Assembly: GCF_003096695.1 (NCBI RefSeq) | Contig: NZ_QEKY01000005.1 | Span: 104,285-168,284, forward strand | From: Porphyromonas loveana | GTDB lineage: Bacteria > Bacteroidota > Bacteroidia > Bacteroidales > Porphyromonadaceae | Direction of reading: 5' to 3' | DNA: 64,000 bases | Part shown: in pieces, positions 1-7,865 of the stretch | Layout: each line of letters starts with the position of its first letter | Numbering within the stretch: position 1 is the first letter of the stretch | Translations under genes and position numbers: made by a program | Notes under the pieces: model-generated | What the model saw: only the letters and a program-made list of their open reading frames with translations | Databases searched by the model: none | What the model was told of the DNA's origin: nothing

Positions 1-1427
1 TCGCCCTTGAACTTCTTGTCAATTACCTTGGCGAAAACATCGGGCAACTTGTCTGCGGGAATATGCTGACGAGCAACGTCCAGCATAGCAGGAAGCACCT
101 TGCGATCCAGAGAGGGGAGGTAGTCTTTATAGATACCATCGATACCTTTGAGTATTCTCTCTCTCGCTTCGGCATTCGAATTGGAAGCAAAGGCGTTGAT
201 CATTTGAGCCAGACGTATCACTTCGGTACCGCCGAAGAGGGCTTCGTGCAGATAGGTCATCTGCTTATTGGCAGCAGCTCCTTCGCGATAGGCTTTCTCC
301 AGAGAGGGTAGCACATCGCCATAAACGGCTTCCTTACCGTTCTTACGGATCCATTCGGCAAAAGCTTTTTCCTCGGCACGCTTACGACCGATAACGTCGA
401 GACGAGCCAGACCGCGATTCATGCCGATAGAGTTCTTCCAGTAGTTGGCGCTCTGAGCATACTTGGAAGCATATTTGATACGAGTAGCTTGGTCAGCACT
501 CATCGCTTCCTTCCAAATAGCCTGCTTGATGCCACGCACCTCGATACGAGGATTGTTCTCGTTCTCTATACGATCTTCCACACCCCATGAAGTCAGATAG
601 CGGTCAGTACTACCCGGGAAGCCGATCGTCATGGCATAGTCATCGGCCTTGTAGCCCTGCGTAGATACGGCAGCGTAGTACACAGGCTTGTAAGGCTTGT
701 TGTCCTTGCTGTACTCGGCAGGACGGTTGTTGGAGGCATACACACGGAAGACGCTGAAGTCGCCGGTATGACGGGGCCACATCCAGTTGTCCGTATCGCC
801 ACCGAACTTACCCACAGAGCTGGGGGGAGCAAATACCATACGCACGTCCTTGAACACATCGTACACGATAAGGAAGTACTCGTTATTGGAGTAGAAAGGT
901 TCTACGATACAGAGCTGGTCATCGCCGGCATTCTGCTCCTTGGCCAATTTGTTACAGATCTCTTGTGCCTTCGTCAGACGCTCCATCTCGTCGGTGATGC
1001 CTTTGAGCTGAGCTTCTACCTTGTCCGTTACCTTTTCGATCTTACGCAGATACTTCACAGAAAGACCAGGGATGGGCAACTCTTCTCCCATCGTACGAGC
1101 CACGAAACCATCGCGCAGATAGTCATGATCCACTGTACTTTGGCTTTGGATAGCTCCGTAGCCACAGTGGTGATTGGTGAAGATAAGTCCTTGCTCAGAC
1201 ACGGTGATACCCGTACAACCACCGCCGAAGATCACCACTGCATTGGCAATCGAAGGTTTGTCGAAGCTGTAGAGAGAGTCCAACGGGAGTGTAAAGCCCA
1301 GCTCACGCATGCGCTCCACGTTCTCCTTGTTCAACTCGTTGAGGAGCCACATGCCCTTGTCAGCCTTGGCTACTCCGGATGCGCCCAATAAGATGGCCGC
1401 TCCAAGAAGAATACTTTTAATTTTCAT
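1..1427 (-). CDS. dpp7: Dipeptidyl-peptidase 7, S46 family (partial, C-terminus outside window)
   Basis: Periplasmic serine peptidase that releases dipeptides from oligopeptides, feeding an amino-acid-fermenting, asaccharolytic metabolism. About 475 residues are visible; the family is about 710. Seen: a signal peptide (MKIKSILLGAAILLGASG), the motif NHHCGYGAIQS with the presumed catalytic His87, and DTDNWMWPRHTGDF carrying the presumed catalytic Asp. The catalytic Ser and the specificity residue lie off the left edge. The start at 1427 directly precedes the signal peptide. It lies 21 bp downstream of the DUF389 gene and may be co-transcribed. Overall it resembles P. gingivalis DPP7 rather than DPP11, but several stretches differ from the P. 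gingivalis sequence as I remember it. Confidence 0.9.
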   Translation of the reverse strand, partial: MKIKSILLGAAILLGASGVAKADKGMWLLNELNKENVERMRELGFTLPLDSLYSFDKPSIANAVVIFGGGCTGITVSEQGLIFTNHHCGYGAIQSQSTVDHDYLRDGFVARTMGEELPIPGLSVKYLRKIEKVTDKVEAQLKGITDEMERLTKAQEICNKLAKEQNAGDDQLCIVEPFYSNNEYFLIVYDVFKDVRMVFAPPSSVGKFGGDTDNWMWPRHTGDFSVFRVYASNNRPAEYSKDNKPYKPVYYAAVSTQGYKADDYAMTIGFPGSTDRYLTSWGVEDRIENENNPRIEVRGIKQAIWKEAMSADQATRIKYASKYAQSANYWKNSIGMNRGLARLDVIGRKRAEEKAFAEWIRKNGKEAVYGDVLPSLEKAYREGAAANKQMTYLHEALFGGTEVIRLAQMINAFASNSNAEARERILKGIDGIYKDYLPSLDRKVLPAMLDVARQHIPADKLPDVFAKVIDKKFKG

Positions 1428-1448
1428 TCGAATTACTATTTGGGATTA

Positions 1449-2849
1449 TTACTTATGATTATTGTCTATGATCAGACGAACGGTTTTTGTCTTTGTTCGT
1501 GTAGCCATCCAAGAGCTCAATTTGTTCATGTCGCTTTGGCTCATCCGCTCCTTGGGACGCACCACAACAAGCAAGATCGAATCCCGTCCTTGCGTCACAC
1601 CGGCCGAAGGCACCAGCATGGCCGAGCCGACGGCAGGGAAGATCACCCGGAGTTCTTGGTCGATCTCCCTCTCCATAGAGGCAAAACGGTTATAAAAGTT
1701 TAGCTGTTGGCTGAGCGAATCGATCTGTCGCTGCTGATTTCGGATGATTTTGTCGCTATTGTCGTATAGGTCTTTCAACAAAACGCTCTTCAGTTCATTC
1801 ACGTCTGTTTCCTCCTGTTCATAACCAAAACCCTGTTTGACTGCTAATTCCACACCGGACAATCCGTAAGAAGGGAGCTTCATCCGTAGGCTGTCAATCT
1901 GCGCAGCGGAGACTGTAGAGCCTATCAATACGACTTCTATCTGATTGCGGCCAGCCTCCTTGGAGAATTGCTCCCGAATAACCTGCGTATTAGGTATGAC
2001 ACCAACTACCTCTCTCACATATCGGTGTGCATTCTCTTCGAGCAGATTGTTCCGAAACAGTCGATAACTCAGGCAGATACTGGGAGCAATCGTACAGATG
2101 GCGATGATGGTAATGAGCCGACGCACCTTCTGTTCCCGCTGCTTATTGAGAAATACTTTGCGAGGAAATTTGAGCAGACGCACAATCAAGAAAGTGGCCA
2201 GAGCGATAAAGACCGAGTTGATAATATAGAGGTAGAAAGCGCCGAAGAAATAGGTGAGCTGCCCCGTTCCCAGGCCAAAGCCTGCCGTACAGAGAGGAGG
2301 CATAAGGGCCGTCGCGATAGCTACGCCGGGTATCACATTGCCTTTGCTCTTGGTACTGCCTGCAATGATACCCGCGGCCCCTCCGAAGAAAGCAATGAGC
2401 ACATCATATATAGTCGGCTGCGTACGTGCCAGCAGCTCGCTTTGTTCCTGTCCGATCGGAGAGATGAAGAAAAAGGCTGTCGCCGTGAGGATACTGAACA
2501 AGGTGGCTAAGCCCAGATTGCGAAGCGAACGCTTGACCAACTCAAAGTCTAAGATGCCCAATCCCAATCCGAATCCGATAATAGGGCCCATAAGTGGTGA
2601 GATAAGCATGGCACCGATGATGACCGCAGTGGAATTGACATTCAAGCCCAGCGATGCGATGAAGATGGCACAGATCAGTACCCATAGCTTCGTGCCCCTG
2701 AAGTCCACATCCGCCTTGATCAGGTCGATCGTCTGGTAATCATTCTCTTTCTCCTGCTTCATGTCCAGCAGCGACTTGATGTAGTCCACGAACTGCTGTT
2801 TCTTTTCTGTTGAAGGAGGAGGCGTTTCCGTATTTCTGTTCATCTGCAT
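1449..2849 (-). CDS. DUF389 family membrane protein
   Basis: Integral membrane protein of 466 residues and unknown function. After a hydrophilic N-terminus of about 50 residues comes the DUF389 core, with several hydrophobic helices between about residues 55 and 260, including IIGAMLISPLMGPIIGFGLG. A long soluble C-terminal region with coiled-coil character (NQQRQIDSLSQQLNFYNRF) follows. Start MQMNRN could also be the Met two codons later. It starts 9 bp after the flippase stop and ends 21 bp before dpp7, so these three genes look like one transcription unit. Family membership is clear; the role is not known. Confidence 0.85.
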   Translation of the reverse strand: MQMNRNTETPPPSTEKKQQFVDYIKSLLDMKQEKENDYQTIDLIKADVDFRGTKLWVLICAIFIASLGLNVNSTAVIIGAMLISPLMGPIIGFGLGLGILDFELVKRSLRNLGLATLFSILTATAFFFISPIGQEQSELLARTQPTIYDVLIAFFGGAAGIIAGSTKSKGNVIPGVAIATALMPPLCTAGFGLGTGQLTYFFGAFYLYIINSVFIALATFLIVRLLKFPRKVFLNKQREQKVRRLITIIAICTIAPSICLSYRLFRNNLLEENAHRYVREVVGVIPNTQVIREQFSKEAGRNQIEVVLIGSTVSAAQIDSLRMKLPSYGLSGVELAVKQGFGYEQEETDVNELKSVLLKDLYDNSDKIIRNQQRQIDSLSQQLNFYNRFASMEREIDQELRVIFPAVGSAMLVPSAGVTQGRDSILLVVVRPKERMSQSDMNKLSSWMATRTKTKTVRLIIDNNHK

Positions 2850-2858
2850 GAAGAGGAT

Positions 2859-4364
2859 TTATCTTTTCCGTAACCGTTTCATGATAGGCGTAACGACACC
2901 ACGCAGGTCTTTGCGGACAGCGATGAAGACGAAGGTCAAGAATAAGAGCGTATTCACAGCCACCCGAGCCACCACATACTCAGGCAGCAGATAGGCGACC
3001 AGATAAGTACCTCCCGTGAGCAAAGCCGTCAGACAGGCATAGAAGAGCGCATTGCCCAGACGATAGGGCACGGGGAAATAGTGCCGCCCCACCAAATAGG
3101 ACAGCAACATGATGAGACCATTGCTCAGCACCGACGCCCAGGCACAGGCCATAAAACCGTAAATAGGCGTTCCGAGGACGATGATGGCGACTGTGATGGT
3201 ACAGCCCAAGAGGGAAAAAATCGCACCCCAAATGGTATGGTCCGTCACCTTGTACCAGAGGGAGAGATTGAAGTAAATGCCGAACATCAACTGCCCCAAC
3301 ATCACCAGGGGCACCACCTTGAGCCCGCCATAGTAGGCAGGACTGACAAAGTGCTTGAGGATATCCATATAGCTCATCACCCCCACATAGATGAAGCAGA
3401 CGAAGATGATGAAGTACTTCATCGCCGTGGCATAGGCTTCCTTACCCTCATCCTCACCCGACTTGGTCTTGGCAAAGACGAAGGGGTCGTAAGCATAGCG
3501 GAAAGCCTGCGTAAACATCACCATGATCACGGCCAGCTTGTAGCAGGCGGCATAGATCCCGAGCTGCGCCTTGCCCTCGGCAGGGTCGTCGAAGAGCATG
3601 GGGAAGAGGATCTTGTCGGCCTGATTATTGAAGCTGCCGGCCAGTCCCAGCAAGAGAATGGGAAAAGAATAGGCCAGCATCTTGCGCAGGATATCGGGAC
3701 AGAAAGCGCATCCCGCATGCCACCAATGCGGGAAGAGCATAGCCATCTGGATGAGGTTGCAGACGAAGTTGATGATGAAGACATAGCCCAACTCGTAGTG
3801 CGGGCGATAAAACCACCCGATCCACTCCGGATGCGTGGCATAGATGCGCGGACAGAGGAAGAGGAAGAAGAGCGTGAGGACGATGGTCAGCAGGATGAAA
3901 GTCAGTCGCACAAGCATAAAGCGCCAAGGCCGATTGGCATAGCGCAGGTAGGCCAGCGGAATAGCCATGAAGGCATCCATGGCCACGATGGCGAGCAGCA
4001 ACCCCACATATTCGGGATGCGTGCCGTAGCCCAAGGCAGCACTCAGGGGGGAGAGGAAGAGCAGCCCGAGGGAGAGGAAGAGGGTGGAGGTGGCTCCGAG
4101 CGACCAGAGCGTGGTGGAATAGACCTCCCCCGGTCGTTCGGCCTTGTTGATGAAGCGGAAGAAACCCGTCTCCATGCCGTAGGTGAGGACGATCATCGCC
4201 AGCGCTGTCCAGGCATAGAGGTTGGTCATATTGCCGAAGTCGGCCGTGCCCGGGAGGGCACGCACGTAAACGATGGTCATCAGCCAATTGAGCAGGCGCA
4301 CGAGAATGGTGCTCAGCCCATAGACAGCCATGTCCTTCATCAGACTTTTGATACCCGTACCCAT
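2859..4364 (-). CDS. Polysaccharide biosynthesis / oligosaccharide flippase protein (MOP superfamily)
   Basis: Multi-pass inner membrane protein of 501 residues, Wzx/MurJ-like, expected to flip lipid-linked saccharides across the inner membrane. The sequence is hydrophobic along its whole length with about 12-14 predicted helices. It starts with the typical SLMKDMAVYGLSTILVRLLN segment and ends with a basic tail (MKRLRKR). Its start is 20 bp after the ruvB stop. The lipid-linked substrate cannot be told from sequence; capsule, LPS or peptidoglycan precursors are all possible. Confidence 0.85.
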   Translation of the reverse strand: MGTGIKSLMKDMAVYGLSTILVRLLNWLMTIVYVRALPGTADFGNMTNLYAWTALAMIVLTYGMETGFFRFINKAERPGEVYSTTLWSLGATSTLFLSLGLLFLSPLSAALGYGTHPEYVGLLLAIVAMDAFMAIPLAYLRYANRPWRFMLVRLTFILLTIVLTLFFLFLCPRIYATHPEWIGWFYRPHYELGYVFIINFVCNLIQMAMLFPHWWHAGCAFCPDILRKMLAYSFPILLLGLAGSFNNQADKILFPMLFDDPAEGKAQLGIYAACYKLAVIMVMFTQAFRYAYDPFVFAKTKSGEDEGKEAYATAMKYFIIFVCFIYVGVMSYMDILKHFVSPAYYGGLKVVPLVMLGQLMFGIYFNLSLWYKVTDHTIWGAIFSLLGCTITVAIIVLGTPIYGFMACAWASVLSNGLIMLLSYLVGRHYFPVPYRLGNALFYACLTALLTGGTYLVAYLLPEYVVARVAVNTLLFLTFVFIAVRKDLRGVVTPIMKRLRKR

Positions 4365-4384
4365 ACGATCAGCTAAGTAGATTG

Positions 4385-5416
4385 TCAGTCGAACAGAGAC
4401 GGATGGTGCGGATGCGGATTACGCCCGAGGTGCGTGTAGGCCAGTTCGGTCACTTCCCGACCACGGGGAGTACGTTTGAGGAAGCCCTCCTTGATCAGGA
4501 AAGGCTCGTACACCTCCTCTATCGTGCCGGCATCTTCCCCCAAGGCCGTCGCAATGGTACTCAGCCCGACGGGACCACCGGCGAATTTGTCCATAATAGT
4601 AGCCAGGAGTTTGTGATCAATGCTGTCCAAGCCGTAGCGGTCTATGTTCAGCGCTTCGAGCGCATAGCAGGCGATGGTCTTGTCGATGGAGCCTGATCCC
4701 TTGACCTGCGCAAAGTCTCTCACTCGACGTAGTAGCGCATTGGCGATACGCGGCGTGCCACGGCTACGACCTGCTATCTCAACGGCAGCATCGTGCGAGC
4801 AGGCCACTTCCAAGATGCGTGCACTGCGCTCCACGATACCGGTGATCGTGTGCACGTCGTAGTACTCCAAATGCAAGTTGATCCCGAAGCGGGCACGCAA
4901 CGGAGCCGTGAGCAAGCCGCTGCGCGTAGTGGCTCCAACTAAGGTGAAGGGAGCGAGGGTGATCTGGATGGAGCGCGCGCTCGGCCCCTTGTCCAGCATG
5001 ATGTCTATGCGATAGTCCTCCATGGCTGAGTAGAGGTATTCCTCCACGATCGGGCTCAGGCGGTGTATCTCGTCGATGAAGAGCACATCGTTAGGCTCCA
5101 GAGATGTGAGCAGGCCGGCCAAGTCGCCGGGCTTGTCGAGGACGGGACCGGAAGTGATCTTCATGCCCACGCCCAACTCGTTGGCGATGATATTGGAGAG
5201 CGTGGTCTTGCCCAGCCCGGGAGGGCCGTGCAGCAGCGTATGATCCAGCGCTTCGCCGCGCAGACGGGCTGCAGCCACGAATATGGCCAGATTCTCCACC
5301 ACCTTGTCCTGACCGCTGAAGCTGTCGAACGAAAGCGGACGCAGACGGTTCTCCACCTCGCGTTCGCCGTCATTGCCGCGGTAACGTTCCTCTCTAATGT
5401 CAAATTCTTCTGCCAT
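4385..5416 (-). CDS. ruvB: Holliday junction branch-migration helicase RuvB
   Basis: AAA+ motor of the RuvAB complex that drives Holliday-junction migration during recombination repair. 343 residues, usual length. Walker A GPPGLGKT at about 64-71, Walker [10 protein letters not shown] at about 111-119, sensor I GATTR, and the C-terminal winged-helix region ([19 protein letters not shown]). I chose the start at 5416 ([14 protein letters not shown]) rather than the longer ORF beginning at 5473 because the family begins there and a -7 promoter element lies directly upstream, inside the longer ORF. Confidence 0.97.
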   Translation of the reverse strand: MAEEFDIREERYRGNDGEREVENRLRPLSFDSFSGQDKVVENLAIFVAAARLRGEALDHTLLHGPPGLGKTTLSNIIANELGVGMKITSGPVLDKPGDLAGLLTSLEPNDVLFIDEIHRLSPIVEEYLYSAMEDYRIDIMLDKGPSARSIQITLAPFTLVGATTRSGLLTAPLRARFGINLHLEYYDVHTITGIVERSARILEVACSHDAAVEIAGRSRGTPRIANALLRRVRDFAQVKGSGSIDKTIACYALEALNIDRYGLDSIDHKLLATIMDKFAGGPVGLSTIATALGEDAGTIEEVYEPFLIKEGFLKRTPRGREVTELAYTHLGRNPHPHHPSLFD

Positions 5417-5424
5417 TCGTTCCA

Positions 5425-5432
5425 CAAAGGTA
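5425..5432 (-). promoter_or_regulatory. Candidate ruvB -7 promoter element
   Basis: Minus-strand TACCTTTG matches the Bacteroidetes -7 consensus TAnnTTTG. It ends 9 bp before the ruvB start codon, implying a very short or absent 5' leader. Confidence 0.5.
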
Positions 5433-5483
5433 AGCAATAGATACAGCTGTGGCAAGAAGGGGCGGAGGCACACACCTTTTTGC

Positions 5484-5491
5484 TACCTTTG
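5484..5491 (+). promoter_or_regulatory. Candidate promoter for a short rightward transcript
   Basis: Plus-strand TACCTTTG, matching TAnnTTTG, about 50 bp from and divergent to the ruvB promoter. With the strong terminator at 5701-5747 it would give a transcript of about 250 nt. Confidence 0.5.
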
Positions 5492-5525
5492 CAGCCGACA
5501 GATTATTCCACTCAACAACTATACG

Positions 5526-5669
5526 ATGTATCCAGAACTGCCCTACTATCAGACCTGCGGGAGCTGTCCCGCCTATACTCACTCCACAAGGTATGCCCAT
5601 ACAGCCACTATTATGTGGCGCGAAGGCATGTGTAAAGATCTGTTTCTTTTCCCAGAACTGATGGGATGA
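5526..5669 (+). CDS. Possible 47-residue small protein, unrecognised
   Basis: Starts ATG at 5526, stops TGA at 5667. The product has a CGSC (CxxC) motif near residues 11-14, another Cys near 36, aromatic residues at the N-terminus, and no signal peptide or membrane helix. It lies wholly inside the candidate small-RNA unit between a -7 promoter and a terminator. No family recognised; it may be a chance ORF. Confidence 0.25.
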   Translation: MYPELPYYQTCGSCPAYTHSTRYAHTATIMWREGMCKDLFLFPELMG

Positions 5670-5700
5670 CCTAAGCCTCCAAGACATACAACACCATAGC

Positions 5701-5747
5701 AAGCACCCGCTGAGTTCGCTTCCGAGCTCAACGGGTGCTTCTTTTTT
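5701..5747 (+). terminator. Strong intrinsic terminator
   Basis: AAGCACCCG pairs with CGGGTGCTT, with an additional TGAG/CTCA pairing inside, followed by CTTTTTT. It ends the candidate small transcript that starts near 5498. Confidence 0.85.
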
Positions 5748-5760
5748 GCCCGTGAAACCC

Positions 5761-6180
5761 TGCTTGGGAGGCCGGCAATAATTAGGTTTATGAGATCTAA
5801 ACTTTATAATTTTCAGGTGCGAAGATTATAATTATCAGAATTGATTTTTATAAAGATTGAATGTAAGAATTATAAAGTTTGTCCTCCAACTACCTAATTA
5901 TCGATATCCGAGTATTCAAAATCGCATTTTCGGCTTCTTTGCATCTGCTCTGCATGACTCCAATCCCTGCTTATTTATAATCATTCCAAATAAAAACGCA
6001 GTTTTGACAAGCGACTATGCGGATAGGAAAAGATATTTTTCATGACAGGAATTAACACTGAAGAGACTCAAGCATCTCCACTGTTGCCCGTTTTTGCCAA
6101 TAAATTCTAAAAGAGACCTTATCCAATCGCTTCCGACACTCACTATTTCCGTTCACATCATTTATTTTCATGCCTGGACG
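5761..6180. other. AT-rich intergenic region
   Basis: About 420 bp between the small-RNA terminator and the fim-cluster terminator. Short ORFs here lack any recognisable product. I see no gene, repeat or promoter I would defend. Confidence 0.5.
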
Positions 6181-6181
6181 G

Positions 6182-6218
6182 CAAAAGAAAAAGGGCAGGT
6201 TATACTCACCTGCCCTTT
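6182..6218 (-). terminator. Terminator of the fim cluster
   Basis: Stem AAAGGGCAGGT / ACCTGCCCTTT with a 7-nt loop. On the minus strand it is followed by a T-rich run (TTTCTTTT), and on the plus strand by GTTTTT, so it can work in both directions. It lies 28 bp past the fimE stop. Confidence 0.8.
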
Positions 6219-6245
6219 GTTTTTGAGATCAAAAGCTCGACTGTC

Positions 6246-7856
6246 CTATGGATTGGTTACCGTTATCGCCTTGTCTCCGAAGTAGTTCATTTTGACCGTA
6301 ATAACGCCTGCTGAAGCTGCTTTGTTCGATTTGAAATCCAGGACTATCTCCCGATTAGCCGGTATTGAGGTCACTATGTATTTGTACACGCTCTGTCCGC
6401 CTTCGATTCCATACAACATTCCTCCTGCGGATGGATAGAAGTTCTCAGTGAATACTTTGAATGTGATAGGTAAGAGCCCGGCATTGAATATCTCAGGCAG
6501 CTTAGCCTTGATTTGGAGGGCAGCACCCTGCGTTGCAGCCACCTGCACATTTCCGGGCATTGCTATGTTATTCGCCGTAAAGGACTCGTATTCATACGCA
6601 TTCCGCACCACAACTTTGACAATACGTCTGAGGTCGGGATTGCCCTCAATACCGATGATCACATCGGAAGTAAGCGTACCGCTGCTCGGCTTCGGTTTTA
6701 TCTGGAGCGCGATCGTGCCATTACCATTGTGTGTAGCAGAGGCGACCGCATCTCCTTCCACGCGGATCACACGGATGAGGCCGTTGCTTGTCTCCGATGA
6801 TCCGGCAGGAGTGTAAGAGGCCTTGATCTCTCCCTGCGACTCATTATTGATAAAGGCCATGAACGTGTGATCCACTGTCAGCAGACCGGTCCCGTCCGAG
6901 AAGGAGGGGAAGGTTTGCATTTCACCTGAGAGAGCCACGTTGTTGGCAGCAGCTCCTGCCAGTGCAGCTTCTACAGAAGATTTACCTGGTGCTTTAGCCT
7001 GAGCAATGTGCATTTTGTAGAAGTGATTGCGGGTAACATCGTATCGCACCTTATTGGCATCGACAAGGTCGATCTTATAATAAGAGTAGGCCGCTGCGCT
7101 CCCATTATACCTTGCACGCACAATCAGGCATGCTACTTGGTCGCTCGCGCCACTGAGTACAGAATTGAGACGCTCAAAACCGTAGAAATAATTGCCTTCA
7201 CCGGCCGACTTGAAAGCTCCAGCCGCTGCAAAAGCAGCACCTGCAGGCTCGGTCACAACATTCTCTGTAAAGTCTCCTATCGCAGGGTTGAAAGGTGCAA
7301 GCGTCCCTTTGTTCAATGAATTATACAGGGCAAAAGACACATCATACAGTTTGCTGGTCTGTGAAGGACCTACCGTGAGACCAAACTTAGCCATGTTGCG
7401 CAAGAGGGTAATTGCCCCCAGATTCTGATTCGGAGCTACAGATACATACGATCGTTTAGCCCACATACAGATAGTCTCCTGCGTATCTTCCACGGCAAAA
7501 GATGGAACCATTTCCTTCTGATTCCTGCCCACCCATGCCTCAGGATTAAGAAGCGTATAGTTGGCGACAAAGTGGATGATACGAGGTACAGGAGAGGAAG
7601 TTATGGTAGCAGTGAATGTGTTGCCGGCAACAGATGCTACAGCACGCTCCAAGAAATAACCATCTTCGTCGAAGACCCAAAGCTCCAGACTCTCCACAGC
7701 AGCCTCCTTGCCAACAAGAACACGCACAGCAGGATACTCAGCCATGGCTATCTCACCACAGACTTCTGTCTTTTGCCCTGTAATAGATCCGTTTCGCTCT
7801 GCCGTACAGGAGAGAATCAGAAGCGGCAGCAACAGCATATAGAGTAACTTTTTCAT
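6246..7856 (-). CDS. fimE: FimE, accessory/tip component of the major fimbria
   Basis: Lipoprotein precursor, 536 residues. N-terminal signal with lipobox LILSC and lipidated Cys17. It carries the two-domain fimbrillin-like fold typical of Bacteroidales type V pili. In P. gingivalis FimE is a minor accessory subunit needed for assembly of FimC and FimD onto FimA fibres. Last gene of the cluster, 9 bp after fimD and followed by a strong terminator. Assignment rests on the gene order fimA-B-C-D-E and on length. Confidence 0.88.
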   Translation of the reverse strand: MKKLLYMLLLPLLILSCTAERNGSITGQKTEVCGEIAMAEYPAVRVLVGKEAAVESLELWVFDEDGYFLERAVASVAGNTFTATITSSPVPRIIHFVANYTLLNPEAWVGRNQKEMVPSFAVEDTQETICMWAKRSYVSVAPNQNLGAITLLRNMAKFGLTVGPSQTSKLYDVSFALYNSLNKGTLAPFNPAIGDFTENVVTEPAGAAFAAAGAFKSAGEGNYFYGFERLNSVLSGASDQVACLIVRARYNGSAAAYSYYKIDLVDANKVRYDVTRNHFYKMHIAQAKAPGKSSVEAALAGAAANNVALSGEMQTFPSFSDGTGLLTVDHTFMAFINNESQGEIKASYTPAGSSETSNGLIRVIRVEGDAVASATHNGNGTIALQIKPKPSSGTLTSDVIIGIEGNPDLRRIVKVVVRNAYEYESFTANNIAMPGNVQVAATQGAALQIKAKLPEIFNAGLLPITFKVFTENFYPSAGGMLYGIEGGQSVYKYIVTSIPANREIVLDFKSNKAASAGVITVKMNYFGDKAITVTNP

Positions 7857-7865
7857 CGTCGTCTT

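Larger units (their letters stand above)
5498..5747 (+). ncRNA. Candidate small RNA, possibly with a 47-residue ORF
   Basis: A free-standing promoter-to-terminator unit with no neighbouring gene. Local hairpins seen: GCGGGA..TCCCGC (near 5557), GTATG..CATAC (near 5590), GCCAC..GTGGC (near 5604), CCCA..TGGG (near 5651), and the terminator. It also holds an ORF at 5526-5669 beginning MYPELPYYQTCGSCPAY, with a CxxC. I do not recognise either an RNA family or a protein family. The density of hairpins favours RNA over peptide, but both are possible. Confidence 0.4.

Noticed and set aside
768..1391. 207-codon plus-strand ORF opposite dpp7
   Set aside because: Antisense shadow; the minus strand encodes a clear S46 peptidase with catalytic motifs.
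3081..4376. 431-codon plus-strand ORF
   Set aside because: Antisense to the flippase; composition is His/Glu/Arg-rich low complexity typical of shadow frames.
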